The position numbers were made by a program, and so were the translations under genes. The notes under the pieces are model-generated. The model worked only from the letters and a program-made list of their open reading frames with translations. It ran no database searches and had not been told where the DNA came from. Shown here in pieces: positions 8,670-17,297 of a stretch of DNA of 64,000 bases. Positions within the stretch are counted from its first letter, which is position 1. Every line of letters starts with the position of its first letter. The DNA comes from Streptomyces sp. NBC_00223 (lineage in GTDB: Bacteria; Actinomycetota; Actinomycetes; Streptomycetales; Streptomycetaceae): positions 2,542,001 to 2,606,000 of the forward strand of contig NZ_CP108109.1 in NCBI RefSeq assembly GCF_036199905.1. The letters run 5' to 3'.

Positions 8670-9872
8670 ATGGCTGGCACCCCTGGAACGCCGCGCGTAC
8701 TGCGCGCCATGAACGACCGCGCCGCGCTCGACCTCCTCCTGGAGCACGGCACGCTCTCCCGCACCCGGATCGGCAAGCTCACCGGCCTGTCCAAGCCCAC
8801 GGCCTCCCAGCTGCTGGCCAGGCTCGAAGCCGCCGGACTCGTCCTGGCCACCGGCACCACCGCCGGCCGCCCCGGCCCCAACGCCCAGCTCTACTCCGTC
8901 AACCCGGCGGCCGCCCATGTCGCCGGGCTCGATGTCAACACCGACCGGATCAGGGCCGCGGTCGCCGACATCACCGGCCGTACCGTCGGCACCTTCAAGC
9001 TGCTCACCCCGCACCGCCGGGCCGGCACCGCCGTCGAGCAGGTCGTCGAGGCGCTCGACGGAGCCGTCAAGGCCGCCGGGATCAGCCGGACCGATCTGCA
9101 CCGAGTGGTCATCGGCACCCCCGGCGCCTTCGACCCGAGCACCGGACGGCTGCGCTACGCCAGCCATCTGCCCGGATGGCACTCCGCCAGCCTGCTCGAC
9201 GAGTTCGCCGCGGCCCTGCCGATGCCGCTGGAGTACGACAACGACGTGAACCTCGCCGCGGTCGCCGAACAGCGGATCGGCGCGGCCCGGGGCCACGACG
9301 ACTTCGTGCTGCTCTGGAACGAGGAGGGCATCGGCGCCGCCCTGGTGATAGGGGGCCGGCTGCACCGCGGACGCACCGGCGGCGCCGGCGAGGTCGGCTT
9401 CCTGCCGGTGCCCGGCACCCCGCTGGTCCGCAACGTCACCAAGGCCAACAACGGCGGCTTCCAGGAGCTCGCCGGCTGCAACGCCGTCGTGCGGATCGCC
9501 CGGGAACTCGGCATCACCGTCCCGGCAGGCACCCAGCAGGACGCCGCCGCGCAACTGCTCACCGACGCCGCCGCGCGGCACGAGGAGGACGGCGCCCACG
9601 CCGAACTGCTCGCCCGCTGCGCCACCGGCACCGCCATCGGCCTCGCCTCGCTCGTCGCCGTGCTCGACCCCGAACTCATCGTTCTCTCCGGTGAGGTGAC
9701 CGTCGCCGGCGGGGAACCCCTGCGGGCGCTGATCCAGTCCGAACTGGCCGAACTGGCCGTACCCCGGCCCCGGCTGGTGCTCGGCGCCGTACAGCGCCAC
9801 CCCGTACTGAGCGGCGCGCTGGAGAGCGCGCTCGCCACCACCCGCGACGAGGTGTTCGACACCTCCCGCTGA
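8670..9872 (+). CDS. csnR: ROK-family repressor, CsnR-like
   Basis: Transcriptional repressor of chitosanase and chitosan-oligosaccharide uptake genes. The 400-aa product has a winged helix-turn-helix at about residues 15-65 (TLSRTRIGKLTGLSKPTASQL) followed by a ROK sugar-binding/kinase-like domain. The ATG at 8661 is only one base behind the GGGAGG site, so the ATG at 8670, at normal spacing, is preferred. First gene of a six-gene operon; the following genes form an ABC sugar importer, GH4 glycosidase and kinase, exactly the csnR-K order. The sugar-binding domain lacks the usual ROK cysteine-rich zinc motif: only the C of ELAGCNAVV is left of it. A different amino-sugar ROK repressor is the alternative. 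Confidence 0.85.
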   Translation: MAGTPGTPRVLRAMNDRAALDLLLEHGTLSRTRIGKLTGLSKPTASQLLARLEAAGLVLATGTTAGRPGPNAQLYSVNPAAAHVAGLDVNTDRIRAAVADITGRTVGTFKLLTPHRRAGTAVEQVVEALDGAVKAAGISRTDLHRVVIGTPGAFDPSTGRLRYASHLPGWHSASLLDEFAAALPMPLEYDNDVNLAAVAEQRIGAARGHDDFVLLWNEEGIGAALVIGGRLHRGRTGGAGEVGFLPVPGTPLVRNVTKANNGGFQELAGCNAVVRIARELGITVPAGTQQDAAAQLLTDAAARHEEDGAHAELLARCATGTAIGLASLVAVLDPELIVLSGEVTVAGGEPLRALIQSELAELAVPRPRLVLGAVQRHPVLSGALESALATTRDEVFDTSR

Positions 9873-10028
9873 CCCCCTGCCCCCGGACCCCCCGGTCCAC
9901 CGCCCGGCCGAACGCGACGGCATCCTCCCCCGCCGTCGTGACGGCACCGCACACCCCAAGCACGCTCCAGCACACCCCCGTACACCCCGCCACACCCTCG
10001 TACCCCTTGATCCCGGAGGTAAAGCGCA

Positions 10029-11360
10029 GTGTCCCGTCTGACGAAAGCAGCCGCCGCGGTGGCGTCCGCTGCCGCGATTTCCCTGCTCGCGAGCGCGTGT
10101 ACGGGCCAGAGCTCGACCACGGCCAGCGACGACGCCACCAAGGACGTCACCATCACCTTCTGGCACGGCTGGACCGCCCCCAACGAGCTGAAGGCGATCA
10201 ACGACAACGTCGCCCGCTTCGAGAAGGCGCACCCCAACATCCACGTCAAGGTGCAGAGCAACATCACCGACGACAAGATCAACCAGGCGCTGCGGGCCGG
10301 CGGCGACAAGGCCCCCGACGTGGTCTCCTCCTTCACCACCGACAACGTCGGCAAGTTCTGCTCCTCCAACGCCCTCGCCGATCTGTCCTCCTTCCTCAAG
10401 AAGGACGCCATCGACCCGGAGACCACCTTCCCCAAGCCGATGCTGGAGTACACCCAGTACCAGGGACAGCGCTGCACCCTGCCGCTGCTCGGCGACGCGT
10501 ACGGCCTGTACTACAACAAGAAGGAGTTCGCCGAGGCCGGGATCAGCGGCCCGCCCAAGACGCTCTCCGAGTTCAAGGCCGACGCGGTCAAGCTGACCAG
10601 GAGCAGCGGGGACTCGTACTCCCAGCTCGGCTTCATGCCGAACTTCCACGGCTACGAGTCCACCACCACGCACATGGCCGCGCAGTGGGGAGTGAAGTAC
10701 TTCGACGCCGACGGCAAGTCCCAGGTCGCCAAGGACCCCGGCTTCGCCGCGATGTTCAACTGGCAGCAGGACATGGTCAAGTCGCTCGGCGGCTTCAAGA
10801 AGCTGGAGAAGTACCGCAACACCTTCGGTGACGAGTTCGGCGCCAAGAACCCGCTCCAGACCGGCCAGGTGGCCATGGGCATGGACGGCGAGTGGCGGCT
10901 CGGCATGGCCAAGGACGCCGGGATGGACGACCTCGGAGTGGCGCCCTTCCCGGTCCCCGACGACCAGGAGAGCACCTACGGCAAGGGCTATCTGTCCGGC
11001 ACGATCATCGGCATCGCCAACAACAGCGCCAAGAAGAACGCGGCCTGGGAACTGGTGAAGTTCATGACCACCGACACCGACGCCGTGGTCTCCTTCGCCA
11101 ACGCGATCCACAACGTGCCCTCCACGCTGGAAGCGCTCAAGTCGCCGAAGCTGGACGCCGACCCCGGCTTCCGCATCTTCATCGACATCGCCCAGAACGC
11201 GAACAGCACCACCACCCCGCCCAGCATCAACGGCGGCGCCTACCAGCTCACCCTCCAGGACTTCGGCTACGCCTACGAGGCCGGCAAGTCCAAGGACCTC
11301 ACCACCGGTCTGCAGGGCGTCGACGCACAGGTCGACAAGGACATCGCGCAGGCCAAGTGA
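10029..11360 (+). CDS. csnE: Sugar ABC transporter solute-binding lipoprotein, CsnE-like
   Basis: Extracellular substrate receptor of the importer, probably for glucosamine oligosaccharides. 443 aa with a lipoprotein signal peptide ending LLASAC (lipidated C24) and the SBP_bac_1 fold; DVTITFWHGW and the hinge LGDAYGLYYNKKEF are typical. GTG start behind GGAGGTAAAG. The stop codon overlaps the ATG of the first permease (TGATG), so the two are translationally coupled. The 156 bases after csnR contain no terminator that I can see. Confidence 0.87.
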   Translation: MSRLTKAAAAVASAAAISLLASACTGQSSTTASDDATKDVTITFWHGWTAPNELKAINDNVARFEKAHPNIHVKVQSNITDDKINQALRAGGDKAPDVVSSFTTDNVGKFCSSNALADLSSFLKKDAIDPETTFPKPMLEYTQYQGQRCTLPLLGDAYGLYYNKKEFAEAGISGPPKTLSEFKADAVKLTRSSGDSYSQLGFMPNFHGYESTTTHMAAQWGVKYFDADGKSQVAKDPGFAAMFNWQQDMVKSLGGFKKLEKYRNTFGDEFGAKNPLQTGQVAMGMDGEWRLGMAKDAGMDDLGVAPFPVPDDQESTYGKGYLSGTIIGIANNSAKKNAAWELVKFMTTDTDAVVSFANAIHNVPSTLEALKSPKLDADPGFRIFIDIAQNANSTTTPPSINGGAYQLTLQDFGYAYEAGKSKDLTTGLQGVDAQVDKDIAQAK

Positions 11361-12307
11361 TGAGCGCCGTCCACCCCCTGCTGAGAGCCAAGCGCCGCAA
11401 GGCCGCGCTCCGCAACCTCGCCTTCCTGTCCCCGTGGATCATCGGCTTCAGCGTCTTCTTCGCCTACCCGCTGCTGTCCACCGTCTACTTCTCGTTCATG
11501 CACTACGACGGGATCAACCCGCCGACATGGACCGGCGGCAAGAACTGGTCCTACGTCTTCAACGACTACCCCTTCTTCTGGCCCGCGCTGCGCAACACGC
11601 TGTGGCTGGTCGTGGTGATGGTGACCCTGCGGGTGATCTTCGGCCTGGGCATCGGGCTGCTGATCACCAAGATCAAGACAGGCGCGGGCTTCTTCCGTAC
11701 GGCCTTCTACCTGCCGTACCTGGCCCCGCCGGTCGCCGCCACCATGGCGTTCGTCTTCCTGCTCAACCCCGGTACCGGGCCGGTGAACCACATACTCGGC
11801 GGGATCGGCATCCCGACCCCCGGCTGGTTCACCGACCCGCACTGGTCCAAGCCCGCGCTGACCATCCTGGCCGTGTGGGGCATCGGCGACCTGATGGTCA
11901 TCTTCATGGCCGCGCTGCTCGACGTGCCCAAGGAGCAGTACGAGGCCGCCGAGCTGGACGGCGCCGGCGCCTGGACCCGCTTCCGGTACGTCACACTGCC
12001 CAACATCTCGCCGATCGTGATGTTCGCGGTGGTCACCGGGGTCATCCAGACGATGCAGTACTACACACAGCCACTGGTCGCCGGGAAGGTCGCCTCCGGC
12101 ATCATCGGCAACTCGGGCCAGCAGTTCGAGCCCGGCTACCCCGACAAGTCGACCCTGACCCTGCCGCAGCTCGTCTACGAACGGGGCTTCCAGCGCTTCG
12201 ACTACGGCTCCGCGTGCGTCATCGCGCTCGTGCTCTTCGTCCTGGCGATGGCGTTCACGGCCCTGCTGATGCGCCGCCGCAACGGCTTCCTGTCGGCGGA
12301 GGACTGA
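11360..12307 (+). CDS. csnF: Sugar ABC permease, MalF type, CsnF-like
   Basis: First membrane subunit of the importer. 315 aa with about six transmembrane segments and the EAA loop that docks the ATPase (EAAELDGAGAWTRFRYVTLP, about residues 195-214). The long open frame begins earlier in another reading of csnE; the ATG at 11360 overlapping the csnE stop is the sensible start and opens with a basic, cytoplasmic N-terminus (LLRAKRRKAALR). Confidence 0.87.
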   Translation: MSAVHPLLRAKRRKAALRNLAFLSPWIIGFSVFFAYPLLSTVYFSFMHYDGINPPTWTGGKNWSYVFNDYPFFWPALRNTLWLVVVMVTLRVIFGLGIGLLITKIKTGAGFFRTAFYLPYLAPPVAATMAFVFLLNPGTGPVNHILGGIGIPTPGWFTDPHWSKPALTILAVWGIGDLMVIFMAALLDVPKEQYEAAELDGAGAWTRFRYVTLPNISPIVMFAVVTGVIQTMQYYTQPLVAGKVASGIIGNSGQQFEPGYPDKSTLTLPQLVYERGFQRFDYGSACVIALVLFVLAMAFTALLMRRRNGFLSAED

Positions 12308-12314
12308 TTTTCCC

Positions 12315-13220
12315 ATGACCCATACGACTCTCGCCCCGCCCGCGCCGGCCCCCGCCGCACCCGGCATCGACCAGCGCGCCCGGCGCACCGCGCGGCGCAA
12401 GGAGTGGCTGCACTGGATCGCCGTGCACTCCCTGGGGATCGCCGCGGCCGCGTTCTTCGTGCTGCCGTTCGTCTTCGTCTTCCTCACCGCGGTGATGAGC
12501 GACAACCAGGCGCTCACCCGCGACCTGTGGCCGCACCCCTGGCACTGGTCCAACTTCCGCACGGTCTGGGACACCCCCGGCTTTCTGACCTGGTGGCGCA
12601 ACACCCTGGTCTACGCGGTCTCCGGCACGGTGCTGACCGTGGTGTCCTCACTGCCGGTGGCGTACGCGCTGGCGAAGTTCCGCTTCCGCGGCCGTAATCT
12701 GATCATGGTCCTGGTGATCTCGACGATGATGCTGCCGCCGCAGGTGGTCATCATCCCGATGTACCTGTTCTGGACCAAGCAGATGGGGATGGACGGCACG
12801 CTGTGGCCGCTGATCATCCCGATGGCGTTCGGCGACGCGTTCACCATCTTCCTGCTGCGGCAGTTCCTGCTGACGATCCCGAAGGAGTACACCGAGGCCG
12901 CCCGGGTCGACGGCTGCGGCGAACTGCGCACGCTGCTCAAGGTCATCATCCCGATGATCAAGCCGGCCATCGCCGCGGTCGCCCTCTTCCAGTTCTTCTA
13001 CTGCTGGAACGACTACTTCGGCCCGCAGATCTACGCCAGCTCCAACACGGCGGCGTGGACCCTCAGTTACGGATTGGAGTCCTTCAAGGGCGCACACCAC
13101 ACCAACTGGAATCTGACCATGGCGGCCACCGTTCTCGTGATGGCCCCGGTGATCGTGGTCTTCTTCTTCGCGCAAAAGGCCTTCATCGAAGGCGTGACCC
13201 TTACTGGAGTCAAGGGATGA
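12315..13220 (+). CDS. csnG: Sugar ABC permease, MalG type, CsnG-like
   Basis: Second membrane subunit. 301 aa, six predicted transmembrane segments and the EAA motif EAARVDGCGELRTLLKVIIP near residue 195. Seven bases separate it from csnF, and its stop overlaps the next start (ATGA). No ATP-binding subunit is encoded in the operon. In streptomycetes such importers generally share the MsiK ATPase, which is the likely partner here. Confidence 0.87.
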   Translation: MTHTTLAPPAPAPAAPGIDQRARRTARRKEWLHWIAVHSLGIAAAAFFVLPFVFVFLTAVMSDNQALTRDLWPHPWHWSNFRTVWDTPGFLTWWRNTLVYAVSGTVLTVVSSLPVAYALAKFRFRGRNLIMVLVISTMMLPPQVVIIPMYLFWTKQMGMDGTLWPLIIPMAFGDAFTIFLLRQFLLTIPKEYTEAARVDGCGELRTLLKVIIPMIKPAIAAVALFQFFYCWNDYFGPQIYASSNTAAWTLSYGLESFKGAHHTNWNLTMAATVLVMAPVIVVFFFAQKAFIEGVTLTGVKG

Positions 13221-14479
13221 AACTGGCAGTCGTGGGCGGTGGGTCCACGTATACACCCGAACTGATCGACGGGTTCGCGCGGTTGCGGGACACGCTGCCG
13301 GTCGAGGAACTGGTGCTGGTCGATCCGGCCGCCGACCGGCTGGAGCTGGTCGGGGGGCTGGCCCGGCGGATCTTCGCCAAGCAGGGGCACCCCGGGCGCA
13401 TCGTGACCACCGACGACCTGGAAGCGGGGGTGGAGGGCGCCGACGCCGTCCTGCTCCAGCTGCGGATCGGCGGACAGGCCGCGCGCGACCAGGACGAGAC
13501 ATGGCCGCTGGAGTGCGGCTGCGTCGGCCAGGAGACCACCGGCGCGGGCGGCCTCGCCAAGGCGCTGCGCACGGTTCCCGTCGTGCTCGACATCGCCGAG
13601 CGGGTGCGCAGGGCCGCGCCCGACGCGTGGATCATCGACTTCACCAACCCCGTCGGCATCGTCACCCGCGCGCTGCTCCAGGCCGGGCACAAGTCGGTCG
13701 GCCTGTGCAACGTGGCGATCGGCTTCCAGCGCAAGTTCGCCAAGCTGCTGGACGTGACCCCCGAGCAGGTGCACCTCGACCACGTGGGGCTCAACCACCT
13801 CACCTGGGAGCGCGGGGTCCGGCTGGGCGGGCCGACCGGCGAGGACGTCCTGCCCAAGCTGCTGGCCGACCACGGCGACGACATCGCCGCGGACCTGCAC
13901 CTGCCGCGCGCGGTGCTCGACCGGCTCGGCGTCGTGCCGTCGTACTACCTGCGCTACTACTACGCCCACGACGAGGTCGTACGCGAGCTGGGCACCAAGC
14001 CGTCGCGGGCCGCGGAGGTCGCCGCGATGGAGAAGCAGCTGCTGGAGATGTACGGCGACCCGGCGCTCGACGAGAAGCCGGAGCTGCTGTCCAAGCGCGG
14101 CGGCGCCTTCTACTCCGAGGCGGCGGTGGCCCTGGCCTCCTCGCTGCTGCGGAACACCGGCGACGTCCAGGTCGTCAACACGTACAACAACGGCACCCTG
14201 CCGTTCCTCGCGGACGACGCGGTGATCGAGGTGCCGGCCGTGGTGGACGGCACCGGCACCGCGCCGCTGCCGGTCGCGCCGCTCGACCCGCTGTACGCGG
14301 GGCTGATCGCGAACGTGACGGCGTACGAGGACCTGGCCCTGGAGGCGGCACTGCGCGGCGGCCGGGACCGGGTGTTCAAGGCGCTGCTGGCGCACCCGCT
14401 GGTCGGGCAGTTCGAGTACGCGGAGGCGCTGACCGACCGTCTGATCGCCCACAACCGGGAGCACCTGGCGTGGGCGTGA
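13217..14479 (+). CDS. csnH: GH4 family glycosidase (6-phospho-beta-glucosidase type), CsnH-like
   Basis: NAD- and Mn-dependent glycosidase that cleaves imported, probably phosphorylated, disaccharides in the cytoplasm by a redox-elimination mechanism. 420 aa. The Rossmann motif GGGSTYTPEL is at the very N-terminus. The metal ligands are C164 (GLCNVAIG) and H194 (GLNHLTW), matching the Cys/His pair of characterised GH4 6-phospho-beta-glucosidases. The ATG at 13217 overlaps the csnG stop. Next to an amino-sugar importer and a glucosamine-type kinase, the substrate is more likely a glucosaminide than cellobiose 6-phosphate. Confidence 0.85.
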   Translation: MKLAVVGGGSTYTPELIDGFARLRDTLPVEELVLVDPAADRLELVGGLARRIFAKQGHPGRIVTTDDLEAGVEGADAVLLQLRIGGQAARDQDETWPLECGCVGQETTGAGGLAKALRTVPVVLDIAERVRRAAPDAWIIDFTNPVGIVTRALLQAGHKSVGLCNVAIGFQRKFAKLLDVTPEQVHLDHVGLNHLTWERGVRLGGPTGEDVLPKLLADHGDDIAADLHLPRAVLDRLGVVPSYYLRYYYAHDEVVRELGTKPSRAAEVAAMEKQLLEMYGDPALDEKPELLSKRGGAFYSEAAVALASSLLRNTGDVQVVNTYNNGTLPFLADDAVIEVPAVVDGTGTAPLPVAPLDPLYAGLIANVTAYEDLALEAALRGGRDRVFKALLAHPLVGQFEYAEALTDRLIAHNREHLAWA

Positions 14480-15534
14480 CTCTCCCCCCGGGCCGCCCGC
14501 CCGGGAGCGATCCCCATCAGGGCCGCCCGCCCGCGAGCGAGCCGGAACCGCTCGTACCCGGCGGTGTCCTCGCCGTCGACGCGGGCAACAGCAAGACCGA
14601 CGTCGCGCTGGTCGCCGCCGACGGGACGGTGCTCGGCACCGCCCGCGGCGGCGGGTTCCAGCCGCCGGTCGTCGGGATCGACACGGCCGTCGGGGAGGTC
14701 GCCCGCATCGTCGCGCGCGCGGCCGCCGACGCGGGGCTGCCCGCGGGCGGCGGCCGGCCGCTGGTCGAGCACACCTCGGCGTGCCTGGCCAACGCGGATC
14801 TGCCGGTCGAGGAGGAGCAGCTCCAGCAGGCCGTGCACGCGCGCGGCTGGGCGCGTACGACATGGGTCGCCAACGACACGTTCGCGATACTGCGGGCGGG
14901 GGTGGACGAGCCTCGGGGCGTCGCGGTGGTGTGCGGCGCGGGGATCAACTGCGTCGGCATGCTGCCGGACGGGCGTACCGCGCGCTTCCCGGCCATCGGG
15001 AAGATCTCCGGTGACTGGGGCGGCGGTTCGGGCCTCGCGGAGGAGGCCCTGTGGTTCGCCGCCCGCGCGGAGGACGGGCGCGGTGAGCCGACCGCGCTGG
15101 CGACGGCGCTGCCGGCGCACTTCGGTCTTGACTCGATGTACGGGCTCATCGAGGCGCTGCATCTGGAGCGCATACCGGCGGCCCGCAGATACGAGCTGAC
15201 GCCGGTGCTCTTCGCGGCCTCGGACGCCGGGGACGCGGTGGCCAGGTCGATTCTCGACCGGCAGGCCGAGGAGATCGTGGCGCTGGCGTCGGTCGCGCTG
15301 GGCCGGCTCGGGCTGCTGGAGGAGCCGGCGGACGTCGTGCTCGGCGGCGGGGTGATGGCGGCGCGGAACCCGTATCTGATGGCGGCGGTGACCGAGCGGC
15401 TGGCGGCTCGGGCGCCGAAGGCCCGTCCCCATGTGGTGACGGCGCCGCCGGTGCTGGGCGCCGCGCTGCTGGGCCTCGACCACACGGCGGCGCCGCCGGC
15501 CGCGCACGCGGCGCTGCGCGCCCACTACGCGTAG
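14470..15534 (+). CDS. csnK: BadF/BadG/BcrA-type amino-sugar kinase, CsnK-like
   Basis: ASKHA-fold kinase similar to N-acetylglucosamine kinases; it likely phosphorylates glucosamine or its oligomers after uptake. 354 aa, with phosphate-1 loop VDAGNSKTDVAL near residue 33, phosphate-2 region CGAGINCVG and adenosine loop GGGVMAAR. Two GTGs (14470 and 14476) compete. The first is 8 bases from GGGAG and is preferred; it overlaps csnH by 10 bases. The first 25 residues are Pro/Gly-rich and poorly conserved. Last gene of the csn operon; the hairpin at 15624-15659 follows. Confidence 0.85.
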   Translation: MGVTLPPGRPPGSDPHQGRPPASEPEPLVPGGVLAVDAGNSKTDVALVAADGTVLGTARGGGFQPPVVGIDTAVGEVARIVARAAADAGLPAGGGRPLVEHTSACLANADLPVEEEQLQQAVHARGWARTTWVANDTFAILRAGVDEPRGVAVVCGAGINCVGMLPDGRTARFPAIGKISGDWGGGSGLAEEALWFAARAEDGRGEPTALATALPAHFGLDSMYGLIEALHLERIPAARRYELTPVLFAASDAGDAVARSILDRQAEEIVALASVALGRLGLLEEPADVVLGGGVMAARNPYLMAAVTERLAARAPKARPHVVTAPPVLGAALLGLDHTAAPPAAHAALRAHYA

Positions 15535-15840
15535 GCCCCTTCCGGCCCGGCCCGCTCCCCCGGGCCGCCGGCGGGGGCTTGCGCGCGGTCGCCGGGCCCG
15601 CCCCGCGCGTCCGCCGTACGGCCCGCGCCGCCACCCGCCGCCCTCCGGGTGGCGGCGCGACCGCGTGCGGGACATTCGGGGCGCGGGCGGGGAACCGCGC
15701 GGGTGCGCGCGGCGTGGTGGCGGGTGGGGGCCGCACCGCATCGCCGAACCGGTGTGGAGTGTTGCGGCCGGCGGCAGCCATACTGCTCGCTGAGAGCGTG
15801 ACTTCCGCGGACGCGGTGGTTCGGTGGTGGGGGAGGGTAT
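15535..15840. other. Intergenic region between csn operon and sensor locus
   Basis: 306 bases without a gene. It holds the strong hairpin described separately and, near its downstream end, a -10-like CATACT (15779-15784) with no clear -35. A small GC-rich inverted repeat (GGCCCGG / CCGGGCC, 15544-15566) lies just after csnK. The promoter of the following signalling operon should be in the last 150 bases. Confidence 0.5.
15624..15659 (+). terminator. Terminator of the csn operon
   Basis: Perfect 14-bp stem (arms 15624-15637 and 15646-15659, core GCCGCCACCC / GGGTGGCGGC) with an 8-base loop, 90 bases after csnK. No T-run. It is the strongest hairpin in this intergenic space. Confidence 0.7.
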
Positions 15841-17253
15841 GTGACGCATACGCCGACAGGGGGCCCGGACATACAGGGGCCGGCCGTCGCGCTGCCCGAA
15901 CAGCGCGGGGCGCGCCGCCGGGCCTGGGTGGAGTCGGCCGAGCGGCTGCGCGCCGCGGCCACCACCGAGCCGGGCCGGCTGCGTCTGATCGGTGCCGTGC
16001 TCGCGGTCCTGGTCGTGGCGTTCGGCGCGGTCACCGCGTGGCAGGTCGCCGACCGCGCGGCCGCCGCGGACAACGTCGTGCACCACAGCGAGCCGCTGAG
16101 CGCGAAGGCCGCCGAGATCTACCGCTCCCTCGCGGACGCCGACGCGACCGTCGCGGGCGGCTTCCTGGTCGGCGGTCAGGAGCCGAAGAGCGCCTCGGAC
16201 CGGTACCAGAAGGACATCGACACCGCCGCGAGGCTGATCACGGAGGCCGCGGCGAACAGCCAGGGCTCCGCCGAGGCCGCCGAGCAGATCGCCTCGCTCA
16301 ACCGCCAACTGCCCTCCTACACCCAGTGGGTGGCGACCGCCCAGGCCGACAACCGGCAGGGCCTGCCGCTGGGCGGCGCGTATCTGCGGTACGCCGACGA
16401 GCAGATGCGGATGGACGGCGGTCTGCTGGACGCGGCCGACAAGCTCTACCAGGCGGAGACCGAGCGGCTGGGCCACGACTACGGCCGGGCGAAGGCGCTG
16501 CCGTACGCGGCCTGGGCGCTGGGTCTGCTCGCGCTGGGCGCGCTGGTGTGGGCGCAGCGGCGGCACTACCGGCGTACCAACCGGGTGTTCAACCAGGGTC
16601 TGCTGGCCGCCAGCGCGGCCTGCGCGGTGGTCCTGCTGTGGCTGGTGGCCGGGCACACGCTGGCCCGCAGCCAGCTGTCCGACTCGTACGCGCACGGCGC
16701 GAAGTCGATGCAGGTGCTCAACAACGCGCGGATCGGGGTGCTCCAGGCCCGCGGTGACGAGAATCTGACGCTGGTGGCGCGCGGTTCCGGTGACTCGTAC
16801 GAGACCAACTTCGCCAAGGGCATGACGGATCTGGCGGGCGAGGACCCCAAGGGTGTGGGCGGTGAGCTGGCGCAGGCGCTGGCGCTGGCCGACAACGAGG
16901 CGGGCCGGGCCCCGGTGAACGCCGCGATCCAGGGGGTGCGGGCCTGGCGCGGCCGGCACACCACGGCCCGGGCCAGTGACGACGGCGGGGACTACACCAC
17001 GGCGGTCGCCGAGGTGATCGGCGGCAAGGACAGCCACGGCAGGACGGTGACCGAGACGACCGGGCAGTGCTTCGACAAGGTCGACGCGAGCCTGGAGCAG
17101 GCGGTCGGGCACGAGCAGGACGAGTTCCGCAAGGCCGCGAACAGCGGCCGGGGCGCGCTGTCGCTGCTGCCGTACGGCGCCGGGCTGCTGGCCGTGCTGG
17201 CGGCGGCGGGCGCGCTGCTCGGCATCGGGCGCCGTCTTTCGGAGTACCGGTGA
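15841..17253 (+). CDS. Four-TM sensor protein with two extracytoplasmic helical domains (GlnX-like)
   Basis: 470-aa membrane protein made of two similar halves. TM segments at about 48-68 and 220-238 flank a roughly 150-residue helical domain; TMs at about 250-272 and 437-458 flank a second. Both outside domains look like four-helix-bundle ligand sensors. The protein ends a few residues after the last TM and has no kinase, cyclase or methyl-accepting domain, so it must signal through a partner. It is followed by a GlnH-like binding protein and PknG, the same order as glnX-glnH-pknG in mycobacteria, where GlnX relays amino-acid status from GlnH to PknG. GTG start close behind GGGAGGG. Function inferred from context. 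Confidence 0.75.
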   Translation: MTHTPTGGPDIQGPAVALPEQRGARRRAWVESAERLRAAATTEPGRLRLIGAVLAVLVVAFGAVTAWQVADRAAAADNVVHHSEPLSAKAAEIYRSLADADATVAGGFLVGGQEPKSASDRYQKDIDTAARLITEAAANSQGSAEAAEQIASLNRQLPSYTQWVATAQADNRQGLPLGGAYLRYADEQMRMDGGLLDAADKLYQAETERLGHDYGRAKALPYAAWALGLLALGALVWAQRRHYRRTNRVFNQGLLAASAACAVVLLWLVAGHTLARSQLSDSYAHGAKSMQVLNNARIGVLQARGDENLTLVARGSGDSYETNFAKGMTDLAGEDPKGVGGELAQALALADNEAGRAPVNAAIQGVRAWRGRHTTARASDDGGDYTTAVAEVIGGKDSHGRTVTETTGQCFDKVDASLEQAVGHEQDEFRKAANSGRGALSLLPYGAGLLAVLAAAGALLGIGRRLSEYR

Positions 17254-17297
17254 GCGGCGTGCGGAACGGAACGGGTGGACCCCGGAGGGGAGTTGCG

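Noticed and set aside
8640..11111. 823-aa minus-strand open frame under csnR-csnE
   Set aside because: Shadow frame spanning two genes and an intergenic operator; no family features.
14110..17112. 1000-aa minus-strand open frame across csnH, csnK and the sensor gene
   Set aside because: Crosses a strong terminator and two unrelated genes; low-complexity product.
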